A model generated the notes under the pieces. The model saw nothing but the letters and a program-made list of their open reading frames with translations, searched no databases and was not told the DNA's origin. A DNA stretch of 64,000 nt from NCBI GenBank assembly GCA_963764955.1, contig CAVXVE010000057.1, positions 1 through 64,000 on the forward strand. Reading direction: 5' to 3'. Shown here in pieces: positions 47,033 through 55,395 of the stretch; position 1 is the stretch's first letter, and every line of letters begins with the position of its first letter. This DNA is from Roseiarcus sp963764955 (GTDB lineage: Bacteria; Pseudomonadota; Alphaproteobacteria; Rhizobiales; Beijerinckiaceae). The translations under genes were made by a program, and so were the position numbers.

Positions 47033-47485
47033 ATGACTCATGCCAAGCCGCGTCCCTTCACGCTCGACGAATTGCGCGCCTATCTTGTCGAGATCTTTCC
47101 CGAGTACTGGAAAAGCGGCGACCTCCGGGTTGAAGACATCGCGCCGATGAGCGCGACGCTGCGCCTCATCCACCATCCCAGGCACCTGCGCCCGGGCGGC
47201 ACTATCTCCGGGCCAACGATGTTCGCGGTTTGCGACGCCGCGCTCTTCGTGGCGATCTTGAGCGAGATCGGCCGCGTCGCGCAGGCGGTCACCACCAGCG
47301 CCTCGATCAATTTCCTCCGCAAGCCGGCGCCGGCGGATCTCATCGGCAAGGCGACGCTGATCAAGCTTGGCGCGAGGCTCGCGGTCGGCGAGGTGGCGCT
47401 CTATTCGGAAGGCGAGAGGGAGATGGTCGCCCACGCGACCGGAACCTATTCAATTCCCGCTCGCCGCGAGGCCGGCGCGCCATGA
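47033..47485 (+). CDS. Hotdog-fold thioesterase (PaaI-like)
   Basis: A 150-residue hotdog-fold protein of the PaaI/YdiI-like thioesterase family. The central helix with LRPGGTISGPTMFAVCDAA near residue 47 holds the family active-site region, and TTSASINFLRKPAPADL forms the second strand block. It likely hydrolyses acyl-CoA thioesters. In Hyphomicrobiales a gene of this type regularly precedes rplM-rpsI, as here. I start at the ATG at 47033; an in-frame GTG eight codons earlier is less likely. Confidence 0.88.
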   Translation: MTHAKPRPFTLDELRAYLVEIFPEYWKSGDLRVEDIAPMSATLRLIHHPRHLRPGGTISGPTMFAVCDAALFVAILSEIGRVAQAVTTSASINFLRKPAPADLIGKATLIKLGARLAVGEVALYSEGEREMVAHATGTYSIPARREAGAP

Positions 47486-47648
47486 TGGTCGCGGGCGAAA
47501 GCGCGGTCCATCGGCGGCATATGGGGAGGTATCATGGTACCTCATAGCCAAGATAAGCCGTTTTCTTGGGCTTTCCGGCGTTTCGCGGTTGACATTTCGC
47601 GCTTTCCCCGGCAGAAGCGCGCCTCCTGAAATCGAACGGACTTCATCC

Positions 47649-48131
47649 ATGTTCGGCAAAACCCATTCGACCAAGACGGCCGAGGTCGAGAAGAAGTGGC
47701 TCCTCATCGACGCCAAGGGCCTGGTGGTCGGGCGGCTCGCTTCGATCGTCGCCCTGCGGCTGCGCGGCAAGCATAAAGCCAGCTTCACCCCTCACGTCGA
47801 CGACGGCGACAACGTCATCGTGATCAACGCCGACAAGATTGTGCTCACCGGCAGGAAGCGCGACCAGAAGGTTTATTACCACTACACGGGCTATATCGGC
47901 GGCATCAAGGAACGCTCGGCCAAGTCGATCCTCGAGGGCAAGTTTCCCGAGCGCATCGTCGAGAAGGCGGTCGAGCGCATGCTGCCGCGCGGGCCGCTCG
48001 GCAAGAAGCAGCTCGGCAACCTGCGCGTCTACAAAGGTCCGGACCATCCGCACGCCGCACAGTCGCCGACAATGCTCGACGTCGCCAAACTCAACCCCAA
48101 GAACAGCCGGAGCGCTGAAATCCATGGCTGA
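47649..48131 (+). CDS. rplM: 50S ribosomal protein L13
   Basis: A 160-residue primary rRNA-binding protein of the large subunit. The KKWLLIDAKGLVVGRLAS start and the MLPRGPLGKKQLGNLRVYKGPDHPHAAQ block are the L13 signatures. It is translationally coupled to rpsI: the reading frames overlap by 8 bases. A TTGACA hexamer lies 55 bases upstream and is a candidate -35 element. A GAGGTA/TACCTC inverted repeat at 47526-47543 lies further upstream. Confidence 0.97.
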   Translation: MFGKTHSTKTAEVEKKWLLIDAKGLVVGRLASIVALRLRGKHKASFTPHVDDGDNVIVINADKIVLTGRKRDQKVYYHYTGYIGGIKERSAKSILEGKFPERIVEKAVERMLPRGPLGKKQLGNLRVYKGPDHPHAAQSPTMLDVAKLNPKNSRSAEIHG

Positions 48132-48609
48132 GACTTTTTCCTCGCTCGCCGACCTCAAGGGCACGGAACTCGCGCCCGCGACGCAAGCCGAAGCGCCCGT
48201 CCACGTCCAGAAGCTCGACAAGTACGGACGCGCCTACGCCACGGGCAAGCGCAAGAACGCCGTTGCGCGCGTCTGGATCAAGCCGGGCAGGGGGCTTGCG
48301 ACCGTCAACGGCCGCCCGCTCGACCAGTATTTCGCCAGACCCGTCCTGCGCATGATCCTGAGCCAGCCGCTTGTCGTCGTGAACCGCATCACCCAGTATG
48401 ACCTGACGGTGACGGTGAGCGGCGGCGGCCTCTCGGGCCAGGCGGGAGCGGTGCGCCACGGCCTCGCCAAGGCCTTGACCTATTTCGAGCCGGACCTCAG
48501 GCCGACCCTCAAGAAAGAGGGCTTCCTTACCCGCGATTCGCGCGTGGTCGAGCGCAAGAAGTACGGCCACCGCAAGGCGCGCGCGAGCTTCCAGTTCTCC
48601 AAGCGCTGA
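48124..48609 (+). CDS. rpsI: 30S ribosomal protein S9
   Basis: A 161-residue small-subunit protein that contacts the P-site tRNA through its C-terminal tail. The YATGKRKNAVARVWIKPG motif near residue 36, the GLSGQAGAVRHGLAKAL block and the C-terminal RDSRVVERKKYGHRKARASF are diagnostic; the last residues are SKR. It ends just before a strong terminator. In relatives argC follows directly, while here about 3.5 kb of other genes intervene. Confidence 0.97.
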   Translation: MAETFSSLADLKGTELAPATQAEAPVHVQKLDKYGRAYATGKRKNAVARVWIKPGRGLATVNGRPLDQYFARPVLRMILSQPLVVVNRITQYDLTVTVSGGGLSGQAGAVRHGLAKALTYFEPDLRPTLKKEGFLTRDSRVVERKKYGHRKARASFQFSKR

Positions 48610-48630
48610 GGCGTTCAGCTCAACGATTGG

Positions 48631-48657
48631 AAAAGGGCGGCGCGAGCCGCCCTTTTT
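48631..48657 (+). terminator. Rho-independent terminator after rpsI
   Basis: AAAAGGGCGGC (48631-48641) pairs with GCCGCCCTTTT (48646-48656) around a GCGA loop and ends in a T run. It ends rplM-rpsI transcription. The run overlaps the 3' end of the opposing LuxR-type gene by a few bases, so it probably acts on both strands. Confidence 0.85.
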
Positions 48658-48658
48658 G

Positions 48659-49777
48659 TTATCGCAGCGCCGCGAGCTTTTGCACGAGACTCGCAAGTTC
48701 CGCCTGGCGGTCGACACCCAGTTTCATGAAGATGGATTTGAGATAGGAGCGGGCGGTCTGGTATGTAACGCTGAGGTTCCGGGCAGCCTGTTCGAGCCGC
48801 TCGCCCTCGGCGATCCGCACGGCGAGTTCGGCCTCTCGTTCGGACAGCTGATAGAGGCGGCGCAGGATGTCGCGCAGCGCGCCAGAATCCGCTTCCGGGT
48901 CGGAAATCAAGATTGCGGCTGCGACATGCGCGGCCGCCAGGCCGAACGGCGGCGAAGGCATCGGCGCGACGACCAGCGCGAAGGCGCGAGCGCCGGAAGG
49001 ACGTTGGACAAGGATCACCCCGCCGCTCGAAGACGTGTCGCCTTCGCTTCGCCAGCGCCCCCCGATGGCGCCGTCTAGAAGGCGGTCGAGCAGGCCCTGC
49101 TCGGCAGCGTGGCTGGCGCGGCAGACGCCTTTGCCGTCGAGGAACAGGCCGTCGCGGCCGGCGAGGATCAGCGCACCGGCGCGGTTGGCGTAGATCATAT
49201 TCCGGTTAGGCCCGACAAAAACGACGCCGCGCTTCAGTTCGTCCAGCGTGGCGAGCGCGGTCGCCCCGAGAGGAGACGACAGCTCTAGCCGTTCGTGGAC
49301 CTGCACCGCGCGTTGGAGGTGCGGAGTGAGCTGCGCGAGCAACCGCAGCTCTCCGGCGGTAGGCGCGCCGGCCTTTTTCGAGCGGATGACGCTGAGAAAA
49401 GTAAAGCGCCGATCGTTGAAAAGACTGATCCCGAAGCCCTTGAACAGATCGTTTGGCGCCATGAGGTCGGCGTAAAACTCGGTTTTGACCAGTTCCCCCT
49501 CAGGATAAAGCTCTTCTGTTCGATGCAGCATTCCCGAGGGCATGAGCATCTTTTTAGGCATCCAGGGATTGATCGCCGCGTACCTCTCATCGAGAGCGCG
49601 CAGAACCTTCGCCTCGTAGCGGTGGGAGGCGGCAATCTGGTTGGCGTGCCAGAAAATCGTCGAGCCGTCACGAAAATGCTGGCCGACCGAGGTGGTGAAA
49701 TCCTGCCAATGCACCGGATCGAGCGCCGCGGCATAGGCTTGCTCGATCATCTCTACGAGCGCGTTGGAAGGGTGCAT
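48659..49777 (-). CDS. LuxR-type transcriptional regulator
   Basis: A 372-residue regulator with a C-terminal LuxR helix-turn-helix (about residues 310-370): YQLSEREAELAVRIAEGE and the recognition region LSVTYQTARSYLKSIFMKLG. The long N-terminal part has no recognised sensor motif but includes NRNMIYANRAGALILAGRDG, which resembles a PAS-like segment. This architecture is common for orphan rhizobial regulators. It is convergent with rpsI. An inverted repeat lies directly upstream of its start. Confidence 0.85.
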   Translation of the reverse strand: MHPSNALVEMIEQAYAAALDPVHWQDFTTSVGQHFRDGSTIFWHANQIAASHRYEAKVLRALDERYAAINPWMPKKMLMPSGMLHRTEELYPEGELVKTEFYADLMAPNDLFKGFGISLFNDRRFTFLSVIRSKKAGAPTAGELRLLAQLTPHLQRAVQVHERLELSSPLGATALATLDELKRGVVFVGPNRNMIYANRAGALILAGRDGLFLDGKGVCRASHAAEQGLLDRLLDGAIGGRWRSEGDTSSSGGVILVQRPSGARAFALVVAPMPSPPFGLAAAHVAAAILISDPEADSGALRDILRRLYQLSEREAELAVRIAEGERLEQAARNLSVTYQTARSYLKSIFMKLGVDRQAELASLVQKLAALR

Positions 49778-49801
49778 TCATCGTCCCGAGCGGATAGAAT
49801 C

Positions 49802-49832
49802 ACGCTTGGGAGCCTCAGAGTCCGCCAAGCGT
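49802..49832. promoter_or_regulatory. Inverted repeat upstream of the LuxR-type gene
   Basis: ACGCTTGG (49802-49809) and CCAAGCGT (49825-49832) form perfect eight-base arms with a 15-base spacer, ending 24 bases before the LuxR-type start codon at 49777. Its position suggests an autoregulatory operator. No other copy was noticed in the window. Confidence 0.45.
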
Positions 49833-50089
49833 AATATTGGCATGATCCTAGCCACGACGCGACCTTGGCAATGGGCGGAACTACCTATCCCTGGCGTGGG
49901 CCAAGGCAGCCGCCGCTGGCCGAGCATTTGTGGATGCGGTCGCTGACGACGTCCGCTTCGCTTGGCTGGAGGCCAACAACAGCGGTCGGCGCCCCCAAAC
50001 GAGGGTAGCGAGGCTTGACGAGACCCGATCAACATGGGCCGGCAGAGGTTGCTCTGCGTTAACGAGGCTCTGATTGGGGGATAATCATC
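49833..50089. other. Intergenic stretch before the broken PEP-CTERM gene
   Basis: Nothing recognisable apart from the inverted repeat at 49802-49832. The gap between the LuxR-type start (49777) and the PEP-CTERM start codon (50090) is 312 bases and holds the divergent promoters. Confidence 0.4.
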
Positions 50090-50819
50090 ATGAACTGAAA
50101 GCTATTGGTCGCCGCAGGCCTTCTGGGGATTGCCGGAAGCGTCGGGATATATGCGCCCGCATCGGCGACGTTGATCGACGTGGTCTACAAGGGCGCCATC
50201 AAAGATGGAATCGACGTCATCGGACTGTTCGGCCCCGCCGGAGCCGATCTGACCGGCGACGCCTTCGTCGCCACCTTCAACATGGACACGTCGAAGGGCA
50301 TCCCTCTCTTTACAGCTACCGAGAACTACATCCACGGCGGGGTCGTCTACGGTACTGAGAGCCCAATGATCAAGGCGACGCTCGAAATCAATGGCAAGAG
50401 CGCCACGGTTGACGGCAGCTATAACGGCTCTGTGCAGGCGTTTCTCGGCGAAAGCGGCGTCGCCAATCAACAATCACACTATGTTGCTGATGCGGTCGGG
50501 AATACATTGTTATTGTACGTGACCAACGCCAATTTCGCGCCGGTCGGAAACATTCCGTTCACCATCGATGTCCCTTTGGACTTTGTTTTCTCCTCCTCGG
50601 AGACCGGCGGAATCTTCGGGACTTTTCATAGCGGAGACTTTGGCAACAGCGCTCGACTTCAGCCCGACTGAGCTGATTTACCAGTACCCATCGACGGACG
50701 GCGGGGACGGCGCTGTCCCCGAGCCTTCCACGTGGGCAATGCTGCTCTTAGGCTTCGTGGGACTAGGCGCGTTTGGCTACCGCCGGGCGCGAAGTTTCGC
50801 GCCTGCCGAATTGGGTTAA
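50090..50819 (+). pseudogene. PEPxxWA-CTERM exported protein, broken by a stop and a frameshift
   Basis: An exported protein of about 240 codons. The first codons read ATG AAC TGA AAG CTA TTG: a TGA at 50096-50098 interrupts the start, after which a signal peptide continues in the same frame (LLVAAGLLGIAGSVGIYAPASA). A TTG at 50105 could restart translation but leaves no positively charged n-region. The body is unrecognised. Near 50645, after FHSGDFGNS, one base is out of frame; the next frame gives LDFSPTELIYQYPS and the sorting tail PEPSTWAMLLLGFVGLGAFGY. Two different lesions make decay likely. Confidence 0.78.
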
Positions 50820-50889
50820 TCTGATCGAACGGATCCCCTCGCATTTTTCGATAGTCGATTTTCATCCCGAATCTCTTGCAGCGCTGTTT

Positions 50890-50919
50890 CAGGGCGGCCT
50901 CGGCCGCCCTGCTTTTATT
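50890..50919 (+). terminator. Rho-independent terminator
   Basis: CAGGGCGGCC (50890-50899) pairs with GGCCGCCCTG (50902-50911), followed by CTTTTATT. It lies 70 bases past the PEP-CTERM stop and probably ends that transcript. The two-base loop would be widened by opening the top pairs. Confidence 0.75.
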
Positions 50920-50977
50920 GCCGGCGAACTCCCGTTCGGACTTGCCCGCCCATGAGACGCCATCCTAATCTTTTCGG

Positions 50978-51436
50978 GTGAAACCAGGCTGCCGGACCCT
51001 CTTCGAACTTTCCCCGCTCATCGCCGCGGCGCTGTTCGCCCTTCCCGCTGAGGCGCTCGAATGGCGATGGAGCTATTCCGGCGAGGGGGTGACGGCGTCG
51101 GGCTCGCTCACCACCAAAGACGCGCCCGACAGCGAGGGCTTCTACGAGATCACCGGCGTCAGGGGCGAGATGAACGGCGTCGCGATCACCGGCCTGCAAC
51201 CGGCGGGGACCTCGATTCCCGGCAATGACGGCTATCCGGTCGACGGCCTCATCAAGGAAGAGGCGCCGCATCTGTCGCTGCACGGCTTCGGCTACGCGCT
51301 CGCCGACGGAACTTACGCCAATCCCTTCTATGGCGCCCGTTTCGCGCCCCCTGGCGTCTATGCGTTCTTTTCCGACCCGAGGAACGGGCGCCACAGCGAG
51401 CCGCTGGTGACGTTCACCGCGACGGTCGCGAAATAG
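50978..51436 (+). CDS. Exported protein of unknown function
   Basis: A 152-residue protein beginning with GTG. The N-terminal LIAAALFALPAEALEWRWSY is a signal peptide (cleavage after AEA). The mature part is low in charge and rich in Gly, Tyr and Phe (YGARFAPPGVYAFFSDPRNG), with the segment SYSGEGVTASGSLTTKD near the start. It resembles the N-terminal domains of PEP-CTERM-type secreted proteins but has no C-terminal sorting signal. No family is recognised. Confidence 0.65.
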   Translation: MKPGCRTLFELSPLIAAALFALPAEALEWRWSYSGEGVTASGSLTTKDAPDSEGFYEITGVRGEMNGVAITGLQPAGTSIPGNDGYPVDGLIKEEAPHLSLHGFGYALADGTYANPFYGARFAPPGVYAFFSDPRNGRHSEPLVTFTATVAK

Positions 51437-52145
51437 TTCGCGACGCCGAAAGTTTTGGGTATTTCACCTCCCTCGTCCCGAGGAGCGCCGTAGGCGCGTT
51501 TCGAAGGGCGCTCCAAGCGCACGAACGGGCGCCCGCTTCGGGAGCATGCTTCGAGACGCGAGGCCATCGGGCGTTCGGAAGAACGCCCGTCTCTCGCCGG
51601 GCTACGGCCTCGCTCCTCAGCATGAGGCAGGGGCTTTGTCCTGATCGCTGGCGATGACAATTGATTGCTGAAATACGGAAATTGAGCTACACTTGAGCCA
51701 TGAACAATTCCGCTCTTCCAAAGTTCGAAAGCGCCGGTCCGCGGGGCCCGGCCGCACCCCGCTCGGGCCAAAGGGCCCATGAAAAAAAATTATCTCGAAA
51801 ATCCCGCGTAACCCATTGAGAAGGCTCATTTCGGACGAGAGAATCCAAGGAAATCCAAGGAAATCCAATAGGCCCGGACGGGGGCTTTGACGCCGAAACA
51901 GCCAGCCGCCAAGAAAAACCAAACCGGACGCAAAAGGACACGGGCGGCGGCTCGACCGAAAGCGTGGGGGAGGCCAAAGCGCCTCAAGCCGGCGCGCTCG
52001 TTCCCGCCTTGACCATGACGGCGATTTGAACGAAAGAGCGCTCATGATCATCCGCTCGCTCACCCGATTCCGACGACGCTGAAACGCGAGCTCGCGCCAG
52101 GCGCGGCTTATCTTTCAGCTTTCGGACTTGAGCAGAGGCGATCCC
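51437..52145. other. Gene-free stretch with a repeat element and a relic ORF
   Basis: Holds the palindromic repeat listed separately and, beyond it, a promoter-like sequence (TTGCTG-N17-TACACT at 51665-51693) placed six bases before an ATG at 51700. That ORF has only 39 codons (beginning MNNSALPKFESAGPRG). A three-fold 10-base repeat (ATCCAAGGAA) follows around 51842-51868. Downstream, an open stretch reading GGSTESVGEAKAPQAGALVP without a start codon has coding-like composition. These look like relics of an inactivated gene. Confidence 0.5.
51471..51627. repeat. Inverted-repeat-bounded palindromic element (REP-like)
   Basis: A 157-base unit whose ends are near-perfect inverted copies: CCTCGTCCCGAGGAGC at the left and GCTCCTCAGCATGAGG at the right (13 of 16 matches). 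Each end is itself palindromic. Such CCTCATnCTGAGGAGC-bounded mosaic repeats are scattered through many Hyphomicrobiales genomes; this is the only copy I saw in the window. It probably folds into a large hairpin RNA or is a non-autonomous mobile unit. Confidence 0.65.
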
Positions 52146-53060
52146 ATGTCAGCGACAATCTTCATCGACGGCGAAGCGGGCACCACGGGCCTGCAAATCA
52201 GGGACAAGCTTAAGGGCGTCTCCGGCCTTGAGCTTGCGAGCCTGGCGCCCGAGGCGCGCAAGGATTCCGCCGCCAAGCGGAAACTCTACGGAGAGGTCGA
52301 TGTCGTCATCCTCTGCCTGCCGGACGAGGCGGCCAAGGAGGCGGCGCGGCTCATCGACGAGATGGGCGCCGACGCGCCGCGTGTGATCGACGCCTCATCC
52401 GCCCATCGGGTCGCGCCCGGCTGGATTTACGGCTTTCCCGAGCTTGTGGCGGGGCAGGGGGAAAAGATCGCCTCTGCAAGCAAAGTCAGCAATCCCGGCT
52501 GTCACGCAACCGGCGCGATCGCGCTTCTGCGCCCGCTCGTCGAGGCGCGCGTCCTGCCGAAGGACGCTTCCGTTTCGATCGGCTCGGTCAGCGGCTATTC
52601 GGGCGGCGGGAAATCGATGATCGAGGCCTATGAGACGGGCAACGCGCCCGCCTTCGAGCTTTACGGGCTCAAGCTCGAGCACAAGCACATGCCGGAAATC
52701 GAGCTTTATTCAGGCTTGACGGCGCGGCCGATCTTCCTGCCCTCGGTCGGCGACTTCCGCCAGGGGATGCTGGTCAGCGTTCCGTTGCATCTCGACGCGC
52801 TGCCCGCGAGGCCCAAGGGCGTTGACCTTCGCGCCGTGTTCGCCGAGCACTACCGGGGCCAGACATATTTCCATGTCATGGAGAGCGAAGACGTCGCGCG
52901 CATCGAGCCGGAATCGCTGAACGGGACCAACGACATCGAGATCCATGTGTTCATGAACGAGGCGCGCCGCCAGGCGCTGCTCGTCGCCAAATTCGACAAT
53001 CTCGGCAAGGGCGCGTCCGGCGCGGCGGTGCAGAACCTGATGCTGATGCTGGGACGCTGA
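52146..53060 (+). CDS. argC: N-acetyl-gamma-glutamyl-phosphate reductase (type 2)
   Basis: A 304-residue enzyme reducing N-acetylglutamyl phosphate with NADPH to the semialdehyde in arginine synthesis. It starts SATIFIDGEAGTTGLQIRD, the short type 2 form. The catalytic cysteine is in VSNPGCHATGAIALLRPL. The segments SVSGYSGGGKSMIEAYE and LKLEHKHMPEIE are conserved. The ATG at 52146 gives the usual family start; a TTG six codons earlier is in frame. Confidence 0.96.
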   Translation: MSATIFIDGEAGTTGLQIRDKLKGVSGLELASLAPEARKDSAAKRKLYGEVDVVILCLPDEAAKEAARLIDEMGADAPRVIDASSAHRVAPGWIYGFPELVAGQGEKIASASKVSNPGCHATGAIALLRPLVEARVLPKDASVSIGSVSGYSGGGKSMIEAYETGNAPAFELYGLKLEHKHMPEIELYSGLTARPIFLPSVGDFRQGMLVSVPLHLDALPARPKGVDLRAVFAEHYRGQTYFHVMESEDVARIEPESLNGTNDIEIHVFMNEARRQALLVAKFDNLGKGASGAAVQNLMLMLGR

Positions 53061-53073
53061 GGCGCGCGCGCCG

Positions 53074-53394
53074 TCAAGGCCCGGGCGGGCGCGTCCTCAG
53101 CGCCAATCGCACGAGAAAGCGGACGATCGTCTCCACGATCAGGCCCGTGAGATAGGCGAGCGCCGAGCCAAACAGGCCGGCGGCGATCACCCGTCCCGTC
53201 ATGTCGCCGCCGAAGGCGTAAGTCCCGCCGTTCAGCGCCCGCATGAGGAGCGTGAAGGGCAGAGCGGCGAGCGACAACGGAAGGTCGGCGAACCACGTCC
53301 CGGCTCGCCGCGCGTAGTCGACATAAAGGGCGATGAACGCCAGCGCATAGACGGCGGCGAAAGCCGCCCCCGTCCACGACTTGAGGCGCTTCAT
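53074..53394 (-). CDS. Small membrane protein of unknown function
   Basis: A 106-residue protein with about three hydrophobic segments (AAFAAVYALAFIALYVDYA; LSLAALPFTLLMRAL; VIAAGLFGSALAYLTGLIV) and a basic C-terminus. No family is recognised. It is convergent with argC (13 bases apart) and lies 9 bases after the FAH hydrolase gene on the other side. Confidence 0.7.
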   Translation of the reverse strand: MKRLKSWTGAAFAAVYALAFIALYVDYARRAGTWFADLPLSLAALPFTLLMRALNGGTYAFGGDMTGRVIAAGLFGSALAYLTGLIVETIVRFLVRLALRTRPPGP

Positions 53395-53403
53395 TCAGCA
53401 GGC

Positions 53404-54255
53404 TCAGCCCGCCTTCCAGGCCATCACGTGCTGCGTCTGCTGCCCGAGCCCGTCGATCCCGAGCGTCATGGTGTCGCCGGCTTTGAGGAACCGCGGCGGC
53501 TTCATGCCGGCGCCAACGCCGGGAGGCGTTCCGGTGGTGATGACGTCGCCGGGCTCGAGAACCATGAACTGCGAGATGTAGGACACGAGCGTCCTCACCC
53601 CGAACACCATGGTCGCGGTCGAGCCGGTCTGCATCCGCTCCCCGTTCACGTCGAGCCACATGCCAAGCCCCTGCACATCCTCGATCTCGTCGGGCGTGAC
53701 CAGCCAGGGTCCGAGGGGTCCGAAAGTGGGCGCGCTTTTGCCCTTCACCCACTGGCCGGTGCGATCGTGCTGGAACTCGCGCTCCGACACGTCGTTGCAG
53801 ATGCAATAGCCCGCGACATGGGTGAGCGCCTGCGCTTCGCTGACGTAGCTTGCGCGCGTGCCGATCACGACCGCGAGTTCGACCTCCCAGTCGGTTTTTT
53901 TCGAGTTCTTCGGGATGACGACGTCGTCGTCCGGCCCGACGATGCAGGAGGGAGCCTTGTTGAACAGGAGGGGCTCCTTGGGGACCGGCATGCCGGACTC
54001 GGCCGCGTGGTCGGAATAGTTGAGGCCGATGGCGATGAAATTGCCGACCTCGCTGAGGCAAGGGCCGAGCCTGGGCGTTCCCCGCACCGCAGGCAGGGAC
54101 TCCGGCTTGATTTTAGCGAGCCGCGCAAGAGCGCGCGGAGCGAGCACGTCGGCGTCGATATCCGCCACCACGTCGCTCAGATCGCGCAATTTTCCGTTCT
54201 TATCGACCAGCGCCGGCTTCTCCTTGCCCGCCCTGCCATATCGTGCCAGTTTCAT
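53404..54255 (-). CDS. Fumarylacetoacetate hydrolase family protein
   Basis: A 283-residue protein of the FAH superfamily, which breaks carbon-carbon bonds in beta-diketo acids or decarboxylates keto acids, using a divalent metal. Metal-binding glutamates are in KKTDWEVELAVVIG and the aspartate lies near GYCICNDVSERE. IGLNYSDHAAESG near residue 75 is the substrate-binding loop, and TGTPPGVGAGMKPP is the C-terminal family signature. The ATG at 54255 has a GGAGGG site. It may act in aromatic catabolism. Confidence 0.9.
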   Translation of the reverse strand: MKLARYGRAGKEKPALVDKNGKLRDLSDVVADIDADVLAPRALARLAKIKPESLPAVRGTPRLGPCLSEVGNFIAIGLNYSDHAAESGMPVPKEPLLFNKAPSCIVGPDDDVVIPKNSKKTDWEVELAVVIGTRASYVSEAQALTHVAGYCICNDVSEREFQHDRTGQWVKGKSAPTFGPLGPWLVTPDEIEDVQGLGMWLDVNGERMQTGSTATMVFGVRTLVSYISQFMVLEPGDVITTGTPPGVGAGMKPPRFLKAGDTMTLGIDGLGQQTQHVMAWKAG

Positions 54256-54772
54256 AAGCCCTCCCAATCGAAGCCGCCCATGGGCCCGGAACCGCCATCC
54301 CGCCCGGCCGCGCGGCGACCAATGCAGGCGTACCAAACGCCGGCGGCGTCGGCCCGTCAATGCTCACGGGCCCGCCATGCGGGAATCCTCTCGATTTCCG
54401 CGCGTCCCGGTCATCTCGCTCGCGGCATGGATCAGGAACGGCGGACGCTGGAGCAGGCGATTTAGCGCCATCCCGATCCGAGGCGCACGCGGCCGTCAGG
54501 CCGAAGCCATAGGAAATTGATGAAAAGCCAGTGGATTTTGCGCTAAGGAGGAACTATGTTGTGACTGTTAGGTTGTGGAGATTCGCGGCTCCGGTGGCGA
54601 CGGGCGCAATCGCGGTGGAGGATCGAAAAAATTCTCGATAAGACCTGAGCCCGGTCCAATTTCAGACTTGATCATGGTTTCATGAAAGTGTCATGTGCCG
54701 CGGCTGCGTGAATCCAGACCATAAACAGCCGACCGATATATGTTAAACATCGAAACGTGAAAAGAACGTCAT
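54256..54772. other. Intergenic stretch with a possible Pho box
   Basis: No gene found in 517 bases. A direct repeat pair GTTTCAT and GTGTCAT, 11 bases start to start (54677-54694), resembles the PhoB-box pattern (CTGTCAT-N4-CTGTCAT), about 80 bases before the NYN gene. The rest is unremarkable. Confidence 0.4.
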
Positions 54773-55381
54773 ATGTCATCTTTGGAACGTATCGCCCTGT
54801 TTATTGACGGGGCAAATCTCTATGCCAGTGCAAAAGCTCTCGGATTCGACATCGACTATAAGCGTCTCTTACGGGAATTTCAGGCCAAAGGCCGTCTGAT
54901 TCGAGCCTTCTACTACACGGCTCTCGTCGACGATCAGGAATATTCGTCCGTCCGGCCTCTGGTCGACTGGCTCGACTATAACGGTTATTCGGTCGTGACG
55001 AAGCCAACGAAGGAGTTCGTCGACTCGACGGGACGGCGCAAAGTCAAAGGCAACATGGATATCGAGCTTGCGGTCAACGCCATGGATATGGCGCCGCATC
55101 TCGATCTGATGGTCCTGTTCTCCGGCGACGGCGACTTCCGGTCGCTGGTCGAAGCGATCCAGCGCAAGGGCGTCCGGGTGGCGGTCGTGTCGACGATTTC
55201 GACCCAGCCGCCGATGGTGGCGGACGAGCTGCGCCGTCAGGCGGACGAATTCATCGATCTCGCCCATTTGATCCAGCGGATCGGACGCGATCCGGGTGAT
55301 CGCCCGCAGCGCCCAGCCGACCATCGCCGAGGCCAGTCCTATGCGCCGGTCCAGCAGCCGGCTGAGGAATTGCGCGAGTAG
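54773..55381 (+). CDS. NYN-domain (LabA-like) nuclease
   Basis: A 202-residue protein of the NYN/LabA (DUF88) family with a PIN-like RNase fold. Acidic metal-site residues occur in order: ALFIDGANLYA (first aspartate), KGNMDIELAVNAM (second, near residue 95) and LFSGDGDFRSLV (third and fourth, near residue 117). A basic, Pro/Arg-rich tail follows (RDPGDRPQRPADHRRG). It probably cleaves RNA. The next gene, a uracil-DNA glycosylase, starts about 15 bases later, suggesting an operon. Confidence 0.9.
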   Translation: MSSLERIALFIDGANLYASAKALGFDIDYKRLLREFQAKGRLIRAFYYTALVDDQEYSSVRPLVDWLDYNGYSVVTKPTKEFVDSTGRRKVKGNMDIELAVNAMDMAPHLDLMVLFSGDGDFRSLVEAIQRKGVRVAVVSTISTQPPMVADELRRQADEFIDLAHLIQRIGRDPGDRPQRPADHRRGQSYAPVQQPAEELRE

Positions 55382-55395
55382 ACGTCGACCGCTAC

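Noticed and set aside
50096..50098. TGA read as selenocysteine at codon 3 of the PEP-CTERM gene
   Set aside because: No selenocysteine insertion element is visible, no selenoprotein family matches and a position-3 site is implausible; a mutation is simpler.
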